From assembly GCF_003966655.1 (NCBI RefSeq), contig NZ_AP018795.1, forward strand, positions 2,249,501 to 2,313,500: DNA of 64,000 nucleotides, written 5' to 3'. Of this stretch, positions 45,943 through 53,575 are shown piece by piece. The translations under genes and the position numbers were made by a program. The stretch is from Acidithiobacillus ferridurans (GTDB lineage: Bacteria > Pseudomonadota > Gammaproteobacteria > Acidithiobacillales > Acidithiobacillaceae). How positions within the stretch are numbered: position 1 is the stretch's first letter; every line of letters starts with the position of its first letter. Below the pieces are notes generated by a model. The model ran no database searches. It saw only the letters and a list, made by a program, of their open reading frames with translations, and was not told the DNA's origin.

Positions 45943-46938
45943 TCATATGCCCAGGGCCGGTTTTTTGTTGAGTGCATTGTTGAGTGCATTTTCTGAAAAA
46001 GCACGTTCCAAGGCGATGGATTGCGCGTCGGTTTGCAGGTGCGCGTAACGCTCTGTCATCTTGGTGGATGAGTGACCTAGGATACGGCTGATGGTGTACA
46101 GGTCTGCTCCTGATGCTAGCAAAATTGATGCGCAAGAGTGCCGTAGATCGTGAAAGTGCAAGTGTGGCAATCCGGCCTTCTCGCGGGCGCGACGAAATCC
46201 AGACTTAAGCCCTTCGGCGTTGATGGGGAGAGGGATGAATGGTAGCCAGAGGCGCATCGGTCCGATGATGGGTACGGTACGCGTTTTAAGCGTTTTAGTG
46301 TTCCCAGCGCGGATGGTGATCGTCGTTTCCCCTACGTCCTCGGCCTTGAGCTTCGTAATTTCGCCGCGACGGCAGCCGGTAAATAGAGCAATCCAAATCG
46401 CGGCAGCGACCGGATCGGATGCGTGGCTGGCGAGTTCGTTGACCTGCTCCAGCGTTAGGTAGATATGCCGCTCGTTGTGCTCCGGCAGGCGCTTGATCCT
46501 GGCACCGTAGTTCTCTGGGGTCAGTTCCTGTTCCCAGGCCAGCGTGAGGGCCTTCTTGAGCGCGCCCAGACTGCGGTTGATCGTTGCGGGGGCATAGGCT
46601 CCGGTCATGTCGCGGATAATCATCGCGGCGCATTTTGGGGCCTCTGAGGCGGTGTATTGGGCGAGCCAGGGGGTGATGCGGGCAGCATGGAATCGGGCGG
46701 TCTCCGGGCTACGCAGGTGCTCCAGATGCTTGAGGTACAAGGGCATGACAGCGGCAAGCGGTGGATCGCCGGCACGCTCCGGCAGGGGTCTTGCCGATGT
46801 CAGTTCGGCTCGAAGTCTGGCTTCGACTTGCTTGGCGTCACGCGCAGACGACCCGGCTGGCAGGATGCGATGTAGGCGTCTGCCGTCAACTTGAACTTGG
46901 ACATTTCGACGCTCTTTGTTGTCGATCCAGATGGACAC
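45943..46938 (-). CDS. int: Tyrosine recombinase (integrase) of the tRNA-Val element
   Basis: This 331-residue recombinase has the catalytic set Arg (FTGCRRGEITKL), Lys region, His-x-x-Arg (HFHDLRHSCAS), His (LGHSSTKM) and Tyr (TERYAHLQ). The N-terminal half is an arm- and core-binding region. It is placed with its 3' end against tRNA-Val, the standard geometry for integrases that use a tRNA end. Its start overlaps the excisionase-like gene by 139 bases in another frame. Confidence 0.95.
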   Translation of the reverse strand: MSIWIDNKERRNVQVQVDGRRLHRILPAGSSARDAKQVEARLRAELTSARPLPERAGDPPLAAVMPLYLKHLEHLRSPETARFHAARITPWLAQYTASEAPKCAAMIIRDMTGAYAPATINRSLGALKKALTLAWEQELTPENYGARIKRLPEHNERHIYLTLEQVNELASHASDPVAAAIWIALFTGCRRGEITKLKAEDVGETTITIRAGNTKTLKTRTVPIIGPMRLWLPFIPLPINAEGLKSGFRRAREKAGLPHLHFHDLRHSCASILLASGADLYTISRILGHSSTKMTERYAHLQTDAQSIALERAFSENALNNALNKKPALGI

Positions 46939-47096
46939 TGCCTATTCCTTTTTGACCACTCAAGCACTTCTGCCAAATTGTACCTTTTACCACGCTTGCC
47001 TACCGGGATAAATGGCATTCCGTCATGCTCCATCCGGCGAATCGTGGACTCACTAGTCTGTAGTTTGGCGCAAAGCTGCTGTCTAGTTAGGTGCAT
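46800..47096 (-). CDS. xis: Excisionase/AlpA-like helix-turn-helix protein
   Basis: This 98-residue protein begins MHLTRQQLCAKLQTSESTIR, followed by RRMEHDGMPFIPVGKRGKRY and a LAEVLEWSKRN helix. This is the winged helix of MerR/AlpA-type excisionases, which bend att DNA and bias integrase toward excision. About 45 residues of the tail are encoded over the start of int. It is translated after a 14-base overlap with the gene upstream. Confidence 0.78.
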   Translation of the reverse strand: MHLTRQQLCAKLQTSESTIRRMEHDGMPFIPVGKRGKRYNLAEVLEWSKRNRQCPSGSTTKSVEMSKFKLTADAYIASCQPGRLRVTPSKSKPDFEPN

Positions 47097-47337
47097 TGAT
47101 CATCCACCGTCTAGTCCATGCCGTAGCGTTATCCCATGCGTCGATCAGCGCTGGTATAGCATCTTCCAGGGAGTACCCGTAGGCGATGGTGGCACCGATG
47201 GTCGTCTCGAGATCCACGTAAACGCTCCTTACGGACGTTTCCCCATTGGGCTGAAGCCCGGTTATGGGCAGCCTGGTGCCATTAAGCCGGATGAGTGTGC
47301 CAAGGCGCGAGGCATCCTTCTTTGCTGCCGCGATCAT
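47083..47337 (-). CDS. Unknown small protein of the leftward operon
   Basis: This 84-residue protein begins MIAAAKKDASRLGTLIRLNG and has a centre SVRSVYVDLETTIGATIAYG and WDNATAWTRRW near the end. No family is recognised. Its ATG lies in an ATGA with the upstream gene's stop, and its end overlaps xis, so it belongs to the operon 47,770-45,943. Confidence 0.6.
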   Translation of the reverse strand: MIAAAKKDASRLGTLIRLNGTRLPITGLQPNGETSVRSVYVDLETTIGATIAYGYSLEDAIPALIDAWDNATAWTRRWMINAPN

Positions 47338-47537
47338 GACGGAACCTCATCCCAGAGTTGAACAGAGCGCCGCCAAGAGGGGGTATCACCACGCGCAGCT
47401 ATGCCGACGCGGCCCGGCTCCCGAAACAGAAATGACCCTCTCGGCGCACACAAGAGTATCCGGCAAAACAGCAACTCAGAACGGCTCCGTTGCTTCGGGT
47501 CCTTCCTTGTGGCTATGAACAGGAGGGTGCGCTCCAT
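47334..47537 (-). CDS. Unknown small basic protein of the leftward operon
   Basis: This 67-residue protein begins MERTLLFIATRKDPKQRSRS and is rich in Arg. It is joined to its neighbours by a one-base (TGATG) and a four-base (ATGA) overlap, which is the main reason to call it a gene. No family or motif is recognised. Confidence 0.5.
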   Translation of the reverse strand: MERTLLFIATRKDPKQRSRSELLFCRILLCAPRGSFLFREPGRVGIAARGDTPSWRRSVQLWDEVPS

Positions 47538-47770
47538 CAGAGCACCATCTTCTGCACCGTGCCGGCGCGGGAGACCATGGTTATCAGGTCCACAATGGTT
47601 GTGGAGCGATCGAAGAGGAAGGTCAGTACAGCGCCGTCGCGGTAGGCGACGGAAACCGGTGCGTGTTTCTGAGAAAATCTGAGAGGGATTAGGTGCTGTG
47701 GGACAACCCCGTCCGCATTGGGGTGGAACCCCTGCCTAGTTGGTTCACCATTGAGCATGGTTCTTTGCAT
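47537..47770 (-). CDS. Unknown small protein, first gene of leftward operon
   Basis: This 77-residue protein begins MQRTMLNGEPTRQGFHPNAD and has FSQKHAPVSVAYRDGAVLTF and FDRSTTIVDLITMVSRAGTV, a likely mixed alpha/beta fold. GGAG precedes ATG 47770 at nine bases. A near-consensus sigma-70 promoter with repressor-like operators lies 51 bases upstream. It is thus the promoter-proximal gene of the int/xis operon. Confidence 0.6.
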   Translation of the reverse strand: MQRTMLNGEPTRQGFHPNADGVVPQHLIPLRFSQKHAPVSVAYRDGAVLTFLFDRSTTIVDLITMVSRAGTVQKMVL

Positions 47771-47820
47771 GGCTGTTGGTCTCCATGATGCCGCGCCGGA
47801 TGGGCGGCTTCGACGGAGAA

Positions 47821-47860
47821 ATTATAACCGCTAAGGTTATCATGTCAACATAATGGTTAT
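47821..47860 (-). promoter_or_regulatory. Leftward promoter PL with twin operators
   Basis: On the minus strand: -35 TTGACA (47,843-47,848), 16-base spacer, -10 TATAAT (47,821-47,826), all consensus. Operator 1 is the dyad ATAACC-N5-GGTTAT at 47,824-47,840; operator 2 at 47,844-47,860 is ATAACC-N5-GTTGAC read on the minus strand. They are 20 bases apart, the same as at PR. This drives the operon ending with int. Confidence 0.8.
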
Positions 47861-47883
47861 AACAACGACAAGCGCCTAATCCA

Positions 47884-48648
47884 TCACCTCATTGGTCTGC
47901 CGCCACTACGCTCCAAGTAGCCTCCCCAGATCTCCACGGAATCCATGCGGTTCTCAGGGACTGAAAATGGGGCGTATATCGGGTCCTGGTTGATGGAGCT
48001 CACCCGCAATGATCCGTCCGGGAGCCGGTGAACCATTTTAACCATTACTTCAGCGTCTACGCGCAGGACAAAAGTACACAATCGTGGATCTGTCACTCCC
48101 GGTCCGGGCGGAACGCGCCGACGGGTGTCTACAACGATCCAGTCATTGTCAAAAATAAAGGGGCTCATGCTTTCCCCTCGCACCCGGTACGCCTTGCACG
48201 CGTTCGGCACACAACGTCTACTCACAAAGAAATCAGCGTCGTATAGTCTCAACTTCTTTTCTGGCGCCTCAGTGACAACTAGCCGATTACCCGCCCCAAC
48301 TTCCAACATTACTGCCTCTATGGCGGCGTAACCATCCGGCACTGGTTCCTCGCCTGGATACCACGCACTGACATCCATACTTTCAGTCACACCAGCCTTT
48401 TCCGACTGGCTGTGAATGCCCTGTCCACCAATCGCATCAAGGGTCTCAGCAGGAACTCCTAGTATATTTGATAACCTAACCAGCTCCTTTCTGGGAACCC
48501 CTCGCTCCTCCCAGTGTTGATAGTTCTGTGCATCTTTGAGCTGGAGAACATCTAGCGCATAGCGGCGCTTGGATAAGCCGCGTCTCTGCCTATCCGATTC
48601 CAACATGGCAATAGCAATTGTAGATCCTGTAGGTTTTTGGTTTTTCAT
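47884..48648 (-). CDS. CI-like phage repressor (HTH plus S24 peptidase)
   Basis: This 254-residue protein has an N-terminal DNA-binding region (SKRRYALDVLQLKDAQNYQH and EERGVPRKELVRLSNILGVP) and a C-terminal LexA/CI-type S24 domain. The catalytic Ser is in RVRGESMSPFIFDND and the Lys in EVMVKMVHRLPDG. DNA damage should trigger self-cleavage through RecA and release the element. It lies between PL and PR, whose operators it is expected to bind. Confidence 0.9.
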   Translation of the reverse strand: MKNQKPTGSTIAIAMLESDRQRRGLSKRRYALDVLQLKDAQNYQHWEERGVPRKELVRLSNILGVPAETLDAIGGQGIHSQSEKAGVTESMDVSAWYPGEEPVPDGYAAIEAVMLEVGAGNRLVVTEAPEKKLRLYDADFFVSRRCVPNACKAYRVRGESMSPFIFDNDWIVVDTRRRVPPGPGVTDPRLCTFVLRVDAEVMVKMVHRLPDGSLRVSSINQDPIYAPFSVPENRMDSVEIWGGYLERSGGRPMR

Positions 48649-48682
48649 GCGCTGATTGTTCCCCTTAGCTCACAAGCATGGA

Positions 48683-48722
48683 AGAACCGCTGTGTTGACA
48701 GTATCACCATTGTGGTTATACT
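48683..48722 (+). promoter_or_regulatory. Rightward promoter PR with twin operators
   Basis: Plus strand: -35 TTGACA (48,695-48,700), 16-base spacer, -10 TATACT (48,717-48,722). Operators are AGAACC-N5-GTTGAC at 48,683-48,699 and ATCACC-N5-GGTTAT at 48,703-48,719. The layout copies that of PL in mirror orientation. The Cro-like ATG follows eight bases after the -10, so the leader would be very short or absent. Confidence 0.78.
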
Positions 48723-48729
48723 TTGCCCC

Positions 48730-48954
48730 ATGAATGGACTTGACCGTGCAGTGTCACATTTTGGCTCCCAGTCATCGCTCGCGCGCACGCTAGGAGTTTG
48801 CCCAATGGCAGTTAGCCACTGGCGGCGTCGAGGAGTCCCCCTCGCCCGCGCCATCGCCATCGAGCGCGCCACCGCCGGCGCCGTCACCCGTGCCGAACTC
48901 CGGCCCGACATCTTCGGCCCCTTGGATGAGATCAGAGACCGGGGAGCCACATGA
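48730..48954 (+). CDS. Cro/YdaS-like DNA-binding protein
   Basis: This 74-residue protein has a helix-turn-helix of the YdaS type: LDRAVSHFGSQSSLARTLGV followed by CPMAVSHWRRRGVPLARAIA and IERATAGAVTRAEL. It is transcribed divergently from the repressor and is the expected Cro counterpart. The ATG at 48730 lies just after the PR -10 box; no clear ribosome site is seen, so leaderless translation is possible. Confidence 0.85.
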   Translation: MNGLDRAVSHFGSQSSLARTLGVCPMAVSHWRRRGVPLARAIAIERATAGAVTRAELRPDIFGPLDEIRDRGAT

Positions 48955-49088
48955 GACACCATTCGACTACTACGACTTCTATGCCAGGAAACGGGGGCAC
49001 CCGGATTGCGTTTTCAGCCGCGCGATCATTCCTGGCGCCCATTCGCAGGGCTGAGAAGGCTGGAAGAGACCATGCCAATTCCAATTGA
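48951..49088 (+). CDS. Possible small protein after Cro-like gene
   Basis: This frame of 45 residues (MRHHSTTTTSMPGNGGTRIA at the start) begins in the ATGA that ends the Cro-like gene, with GGGGAG just upstream. It is basic, with the centre FSAARSFLAPIRRAEKAGRD. It occupies the place of a CII- or YdaT-like gene in phage switch regions, but the sequence is too short to identify. It overlaps the next gene's start by 17 bases. Confidence 0.4.
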   Translation: MRHHSTTTTSMPGNGGTRIAFSAARSFLAPIRRAEKAGRDHANSN

Positions 49089-50073
49089 CGCACAAGAACA
49101 GGATTGTTCAGCACTTTCGTCCCCACCTGTACCGGCAGACATTGATCTGCGTTCCTATTGCTGGATGAAGCTGGACCTGAGCCGACTTCATTCCAGCGAT
49201 TTCATCCACCTGGCCAACAATGAGGAGTTCGGCGCAGCGGTAAAGCTATGGACCGAATCCATGCGGCAGGTACCTGCTGGCAGTCTTCCCAACGATGACA
49301 AGATCCTGGCGTGCCTCGCTGGATATCGAGGTTCTCCCCGACGGTGGATGAAAGTCAAGACTATTGCACTGCATGGCTTCTCCCTTTGCTCCGATGGCCG
49401 CCTGTACCATCCCGTGCTTGCGGAAATGGTACTGGATGCCTGGGGCAACAAGACCCAACAGCCGGCATCAAGCCCCTCGGACCCGCGCGCCAAGGATCGC
49501 GAGCGCCTTCGTCGCTGGCGGGCGGCACAGAGGGCCAGGCAGGAAAACGCTCAGTCTAACAGAACTGAGGAAGCACACTCTACCCAAGCCGATGAAACGA
49601 TTGAAACGTTTCAAGGCCGTTTCACTGAAACGTTTCCTGAAACGGCTGAAACGTTTCATAGAAAAGAAGGAGAGGGAGAAAAGAGAGAGAGAAGAAACGT
49701 GGATAACGTTTCCGAAACGGCGGGTGAAACGTTTCAGGAAACGCCGCTCACAGAGCCCTCTCCACTGCCGACTGCAACCCGCGAAGGCACGTTGTGCAAG
49801 AAACTACGGGGGCTTGGCGTCCGTGCGGCCCCTCACATGGTCGTTGTGCAGGAGATGTGCGCCCGTCATTCCGATGAGCACATCCTGGCGGCGGCGGAGA
49901 TCGCCCTGGAGAAAAAAGGCAGCGGCATCCACGTCGGCTACATCGCCGCGATGCTGAAAGACGCTGGGAAATCTTCAGGGAAAGGAGGAAAGAACCAGCC
50001 GGCAGCGGGGCCGCCCAACCGCTCGCTCCTGCCGCCCGTCGCCGTTGCCGAATCTCATTATGTCAGACTGTAG
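49072..50073 (+). CDS. DUF1376-type replication protein with internal iterons
   Basis: This 333-residue protein has an N-terminal DUF1376-like domain (SYCWMKLDLSRLHSSDFIHL, MRQVPAGSLPNDDKILACLA, YHPVLAEMVLDAWG), then a charged linker and a C-terminal region (HMVVVQEMCARHSDEHILAA, GSGIHVGYIAAMLKD) like phage replication proteins of the O/DnaT type. The linker DNA carries GAAACGTTTC palindromes, as expected of an origin inside the initiator gene. ATG 49072 has GGAAGAG upstream; TTG 49006 is an alternative. Confidence 0.75.
   Translation: MPIPIDAQEQDCSALSSPPVPADIDLRSYCWMKLDLSRLHSSDFIHLANNEEFGAAVKLWTESMRQVPAGSLPNDDKILACLAGYRGSPRRWMKVKTIALHGFSLCSDGRLYHPVLAEMVLDAWGNKTQQPASSPSDPRAKDRERLRRWRAAQRARQENAQSNRTEEAHSTQADETIETFQGRFTETFPETAETFHRKEGEGEKRERRNVDNVSETAGETFQETPLTEPSPLPTATREGTLCKKLRGLGVRAAPHMVVVQEMCARHSDEHILAAAEIALEKKGSGIHVGYIAAMLKDAGKSSGKGGKNQPAAGPPNRSLLPPVAVAESHYVRL
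49603..49735 (+). repeat. Iteron cluster of GAAACGTTTC palindromes (candidate origin)
   Basis: Four perfect 10-base palindromes GAAACGTTTC lie at 49,603, 49,627, 49,648 and 49,726, with further half-sites GAAACG between and around them. They produce the repetitive ETF/ETA linker of the protein. A purine-rich AG run (about 49,660-49,695) separates the third and fourth sites. The arrangement resembles the lambda origin within gene O. Confidence 0.75.
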
Positions 50074-50083
50074 GAGAGCCGCC

Positions 50084-50938
50084 ATGGAAAAGAAGTCCGA
50101 TATCCACCATCAGCCATCCGTCCATGCGGGCGATGCTGCCAGGGATCTCCTTGCCAAATGGGGATTCGACCCTACCAATGAGGCGATCCTGCCCGACCGT
50201 CATCCCCAGTACCGCGAGTGCGCGCGCCACGGCCGCTATTCGATCTCCATGGTGGATGAGCGGGACGTCATCCGCTACCTGCCACCGGTCTGTCCGGTGT
50301 GCGCGGCGGAGCATGCCTCCCGCCGACTTATGGAGAGCGCGGCCATCCCCAGTCGCTACATCGACTGCGGCTTCGACAACTACGTGGTCGAGGTCCCGGG
50401 ACAGCAGATAGCTCTCGATGTCTGCCGGGACTACGCAGATCATTTCGAAGAGCGCGCCCAAAAGGGATCCTGCCTCATCCTCTGCGGGAATCCCGGCACG
50501 GGCAAGAACCACCTGGCGTCTGCCATCGCCCACGTGGTGCTGGCCAAAGGGCACAGCGTGCTCCAGGTCACCGCCTACGACATCATTGCCCGGATCCGCC
50601 AGACCTGGCAGCGGGGAATCGGCAACAGCACGGAGCTGGAGGTCATTCGCGGGTTTGCGGAAGTGGGTCTGCTCATCATCGACGAGGTCGGGAAAACCTT
50701 CGGCAGCGATGGCGAGCGGGTGCATCTCTTCGAGGTGATCGATCACCGATACCGCGACCTGAAGCCGACCCTCATCCTGTCCAACGAGAATATGGAGGGT
50801 GTGGAGAAATACCTGGGTCCGGCCGCCTTCGACCGGCTCTGTCAAAATGGCGGGCTGCTGCTCTTTGACTGGCAGAGCCATCGCCGGGGGAGGGGGTGCA
50901 AATCCGACACGGCTCTCTGTCTGCGGGGTGAATCATGA
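50084..50938 (+). CDS. DnaC-like helicase loader ATPase
   Basis: This 284-residue protein has a P-loop of DnaC/IstB type (LILCGNPGTGKNHLASAIAH) and Walker B (VGLLIIDEVGKTFGSDG), plus an N-terminal Cys motif (PPVCPVCAAEHASRRLM) that probably binds zinc. Note the Asn in GTGKNHL in place of the usual Thr/Ser. It would load DnaB at the element's origin. ATG 50084 has TAGGAGAGCCGCC in front; it ends in an ATGA with the next gene. Confidence 0.88.
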   Translation: MEKKSDIHHQPSVHAGDAARDLLAKWGFDPTNEAILPDRHPQYRECARHGRYSISMVDERDVIRYLPPVCPVCAAEHASRRLMESAAIPSRYIDCGFDNYVVEVPGQQIALDVCRDYADHFEERAQKGSCLILCGNPGTGKNHLASAIAHVVLAKGHSVLQVTAYDIIARIRQTWQRGIGNSTELEVIRGFAEVGLLIIDEVGKTFGSDGERVHLFEVIDHRYRDLKPTLILSNENMEGVEKYLGPAAFDRLCQNGGLLLFDWQSHRRGRGCKSDTALCLRGES

Positions 50939-52131
50939 ACAGAAATCATGAGCAGCAACTGCTGATAGAGCCCCTCTCAGAAGGCCACCCGACGCTGAAC
51001 ACGCATCCCGTCCGCTCCGCTTGCGCCCGAAGCGCGACCAGAGACATGGCATCCTACCTGATCGACCTCGGCCCATTCTTTTCAGAGCCAAAGCAGTTCC
51101 TGGAAGACCTGCGCGCGAGTGACTTTGCGCCGAAGGGATACGATTGCAGCGCACAGGTGGCCATCCGCCTCATGCGCTGGTCGCAAAGCATCCAGTTGAC
51201 CCCCCGCCAAAATCACATGATGAACCAGATCATCTCTGAGGCCATTCGGCGTGGAGCCGCGATCATCGAATCCAAAATCAGGACGGCTGAATGGTCTATA
51301 CCAGATCATCGCGACGATCATCACGATCTTGCCGTCACGGCGGCCACCAAGGCATTGCAACACTTTACGGAGAAGCACGACCTGGCCACGGTGCCGCACC
51401 CCAATATTGCGACATTCGTTGATGTGCATACCCGGTTTGCCTCCCGTGATGCCATGGAAGATTTCATTTATCGAAAACGGCTCGATGCGGAATCGGTGTT
51501 GCCCCACGAACCGACGTTCTCCAAAGCATCGCTGGAAAGAGTCATTCGGCAGAGGCGATCGGAACTCAAGCATCTCTCCGGAGAAAAACGGCAGAAGAAA
51601 ATGCGGGAGCTGGAAAGAATGGAAGCCACGCTGCATGGAGCGCGAACAGAGGTTCGCCTGGAATATGCGCTGGAAGAAAGGGGAGACCATGAGGCACGGG
51701 GCAGTAGCGAGCGACTTTCGCTGGAGGATCAGGTGTCCATCGCAGTCGGGGGTATCGACCTGGAAGAGGAAGACGACAGTTATGAGATGCCCGCCGACCA
51801 GCGGGAGTTCCTGGATCTTCTGATTCAGGTGGGCAAGCAGCAAATCGCTGCAAGGCAGCTCATCCCTTACCTGGCCGAGGCCAGGGAATACCGTGCCATT
51901 CTCGGTCTTCTCCGAATACTGAAGAAGACCGATGAAATCAGCCTTGAAGCAGCATCGCTGCGTGAACTGCTGGGCAATCGAAACCTGGCCGATATTCGAA
52001 AGAAGGTCTTGCGCGTTGGCCGGGCCGACAGCCGTGAAGTGGTCTCCCTTTTCGACTCGTGCAAGGCATACCTTCGTGGGGAGAATGGTGAACGTGAGGT
52101 GCTGGCTGCACTGCAGGTGGCTTCCGTATGA
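50935..52131 (+). CDS. Unknown protein of the element's replication operon
   Basis: This 398-residue protein is soluble and rich in charged helices. A recognisable segment is IRQRRSELKHLSGEKRQKKM followed by a long helical, possibly coiled stretch and the acidic GGIDLEEEDDSYEMPADQRE. Near the C terminus is EISLEAASLRELLGNRNLAD. No family is recognised. It is coupled by ATGA to the loader before and the methylase after it, so it may work in DNA replication or modification of the element. Confidence 0.7.
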   Translation: MNRNHEQQLLIEPLSEGHPTLNTHPVRSACARSATRDMASYLIDLGPFFSEPKQFLEDLRASDFAPKGYDCSAQVAIRLMRWSQSIQLTPRQNHMMNQIISEAIRRGAAIIESKIRTAEWSIPDHRDDHHDLAVTAATKALQHFTEKHDLATVPHPNIATFVDVHTRFASRDAMEDFIYRKRLDAESVLPHEPTFSKASLERVIRQRRSELKHLSGEKRQKKMRELERMEATLHGARTEVRLEYALEERGDHEARGSSERLSLEDQVSIAVGGIDLEEEDDSYEMPADQREFLDLLIQVGKQQIAARQLIPYLAEAREYRAILGLLRILKKTDEISLEAASLRELLGNRNLADIRKKVLRVGRADSREVVSLFDSCKAYLRGENGEREVLAALQVASV

Positions 52132-53018
52132 GCGTACATCCGCCATTCCCATGGCTTGGTGGCAAGGGGAAACTGGCTGACCAGATTCTTGCCCGGCTTC
52201 CCGAGCCGTCGCGGGAGCTGACCTATGTGGAACCCTTCTTTGGCGGCGGGGCGGTATTCTTTGCCCGTCGTCCCTCGGGCATCGAGGTCATCAATGACGC
52301 CAATGGCGAGATCGTGACCTTCTTCCGTGTGCTCCGAGACCGCACGGACGAACTGATCCGGTATTTGCAGCACACCCCCTACTCGCGCCAACTGTTTTAT
52401 GAGTGGCGGGCCATTCCGGACCCGGCAAGCCTGCCAGACCTCGAACGCGCCGCCCGGTTTTTCTATATCGCCCGGTCCGCGTTCGCCGCCGAGTCCACCC
52501 GCAAAAATCCGGCGTGGGCCTTTGCCAAGGTTTTTGACAATAAGGCTCGGTCCATGGCGACGGTTATTGATTCGGAATTGCGATTGGTTCGGGATCGACT
52601 GCGGTACGCACTGATTGAGAACGATGATGCCACTGCGGTTGTCCGGAGATTCGACAGCCCATCCGCCGTTATCTACTGTGATCCGCCTTATCTCCAGGCT
52701 ACCCGCAGAGACGGGCAGTATGCCGATGAGATGACTGACCAAGATCACGAAAACCTGCTTCGGGTGCTCTGTGCCTGTGACGCCTATGTCGCGATCTCCG
52801 GCTATCCCAGTGATTTATACGCGGATCATTTGGAATCCGGGCAAGGATGGTCCTTTGTGGATTTTGCCTACTCCTGTCACGCGAACCGGTCAGGGCAAGC
52901 CGGGGAGGATATCGATCGAGATCGGACAGAAAGGATCTGGATGAATCCGCGCCTTACGCAGTGGTATGAGCGGCACGCCCCGCGCCAGTGCTCCCTGTTG
53001 GATTTGTGTGCAGTGTGA
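52128..53018 (+). CDS. D12-class DNA adenine N6-methyltransferase
   Basis: This 296-residue enzyme has the Dam-type order: [15 protein letters not shown] (AdoMet motif I region), [13 protein letters not shown], and the catalytic [11 protein letters not shown]12 enzymes often methylate GATC. It is an orphan here, with no matching endonuclease beside it, so it may protect the element or mask it from host restriction. It starts in an ATGA with the upstream gene. Confidence 0.92.
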   Translation: MSVHPPFPWLGGKGKLADQILARLPEPSRELTYVEPFFGGGAVFFARRPSGIEVINDANGEIVTFFRVLRDRTDELIRYLQHTPYSRQLFYEWRAIPDPASLPDLERAARFFYIARSAFAAESTRKNPAWAFAKVFDNKARSMATVIDSELRLVRDRLRYALIENDDATAVVRRFDSPSAVIYCDPPYLQATRRDGQYADEMTDQDHENLLRVLCACDAYVAISGYPSDLYADHLESGQGWSFVDFAYSCHANRSGQAGEDIDRDRTERIWMNPRLTQWYERHAPRQCSLLDLCAV

Positions 53019-53080
53019 CCCACTCCCGATCTATACCGAACCGAAAAAAGGACGTTTCGTCATCTCTCAAGGAGAAAGTC

Positions 53081-53575
53081 ATGGCAGGAGTGAATAAAGT
53101 GATCTTGTTGGGCCATCTGGGGCGAGACCCTGAGATGCGGTACATGCCAGACGGGACGGCGGTCGCCAATATGACCATCGCCACTTCGGAGTCCTACAAG
53201 GATCGGGACGGCAATCGCCAGGAGCGCACCGAGTGGCACCGCGTTGCCCTTTTTGGGAGGACGGCGGAAGTCGCCGGCGAATACTTGCGTAAGGGAAGCC
53301 AGGCGTACATCGAAGGGCGTATCCGCACCAGAAAATGGACCGATAAGGACGGTCAGGAGCGGTATTCCACGGAGATCGTGGGCGACCGGCTCCAGTTGAT
53401 CGGTGGGCGCCGTGACGGGGCCGATGGTGGCACTCCAGCGCCACAGCATGGTGGTGGGGGTGGCGGGGACATGGGTGCTGCACCGATGGAGGAATTTGAC
53501 GACGATATTCCCTTCATCACCAAGGCGGAAAACCTCTACCAACCCGGTCAGAGGCTTCCGCGAGTGCGGTTCTGA
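53081..53575 (+). CDS. ssb: Single-stranded DNA-binding protein with extended tail
   Basis: This 164-residue SSB has the OB-fold start [20 protein letters not shown] and [15 protein letters not shown], then a Gly-rich linker. The acidic tip EEFDDDIPF, normally the very C terminus, is followed by about 19 further residues ([19 protein letters not shown]). CAAGGAGAAAGTC precedes ATG 53081. Its place in the replication operon indicates element-borne replication support. Confidence 0.93.
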   Translation: MAGVNKVILLGHLGRDPEMRYMPDGTAVANMTIATSESYKDRDGNRQERTEWHRVALFGRTAEVAGEYLRKGSQAYIEGRIRTRKWTDKDGQERYSTEIVGDRLQLIGGRRDGADGGTPAPQHGGGGGGDMGAAPMEEFDDDIPFITKAENLYQPGQRLPRVRF

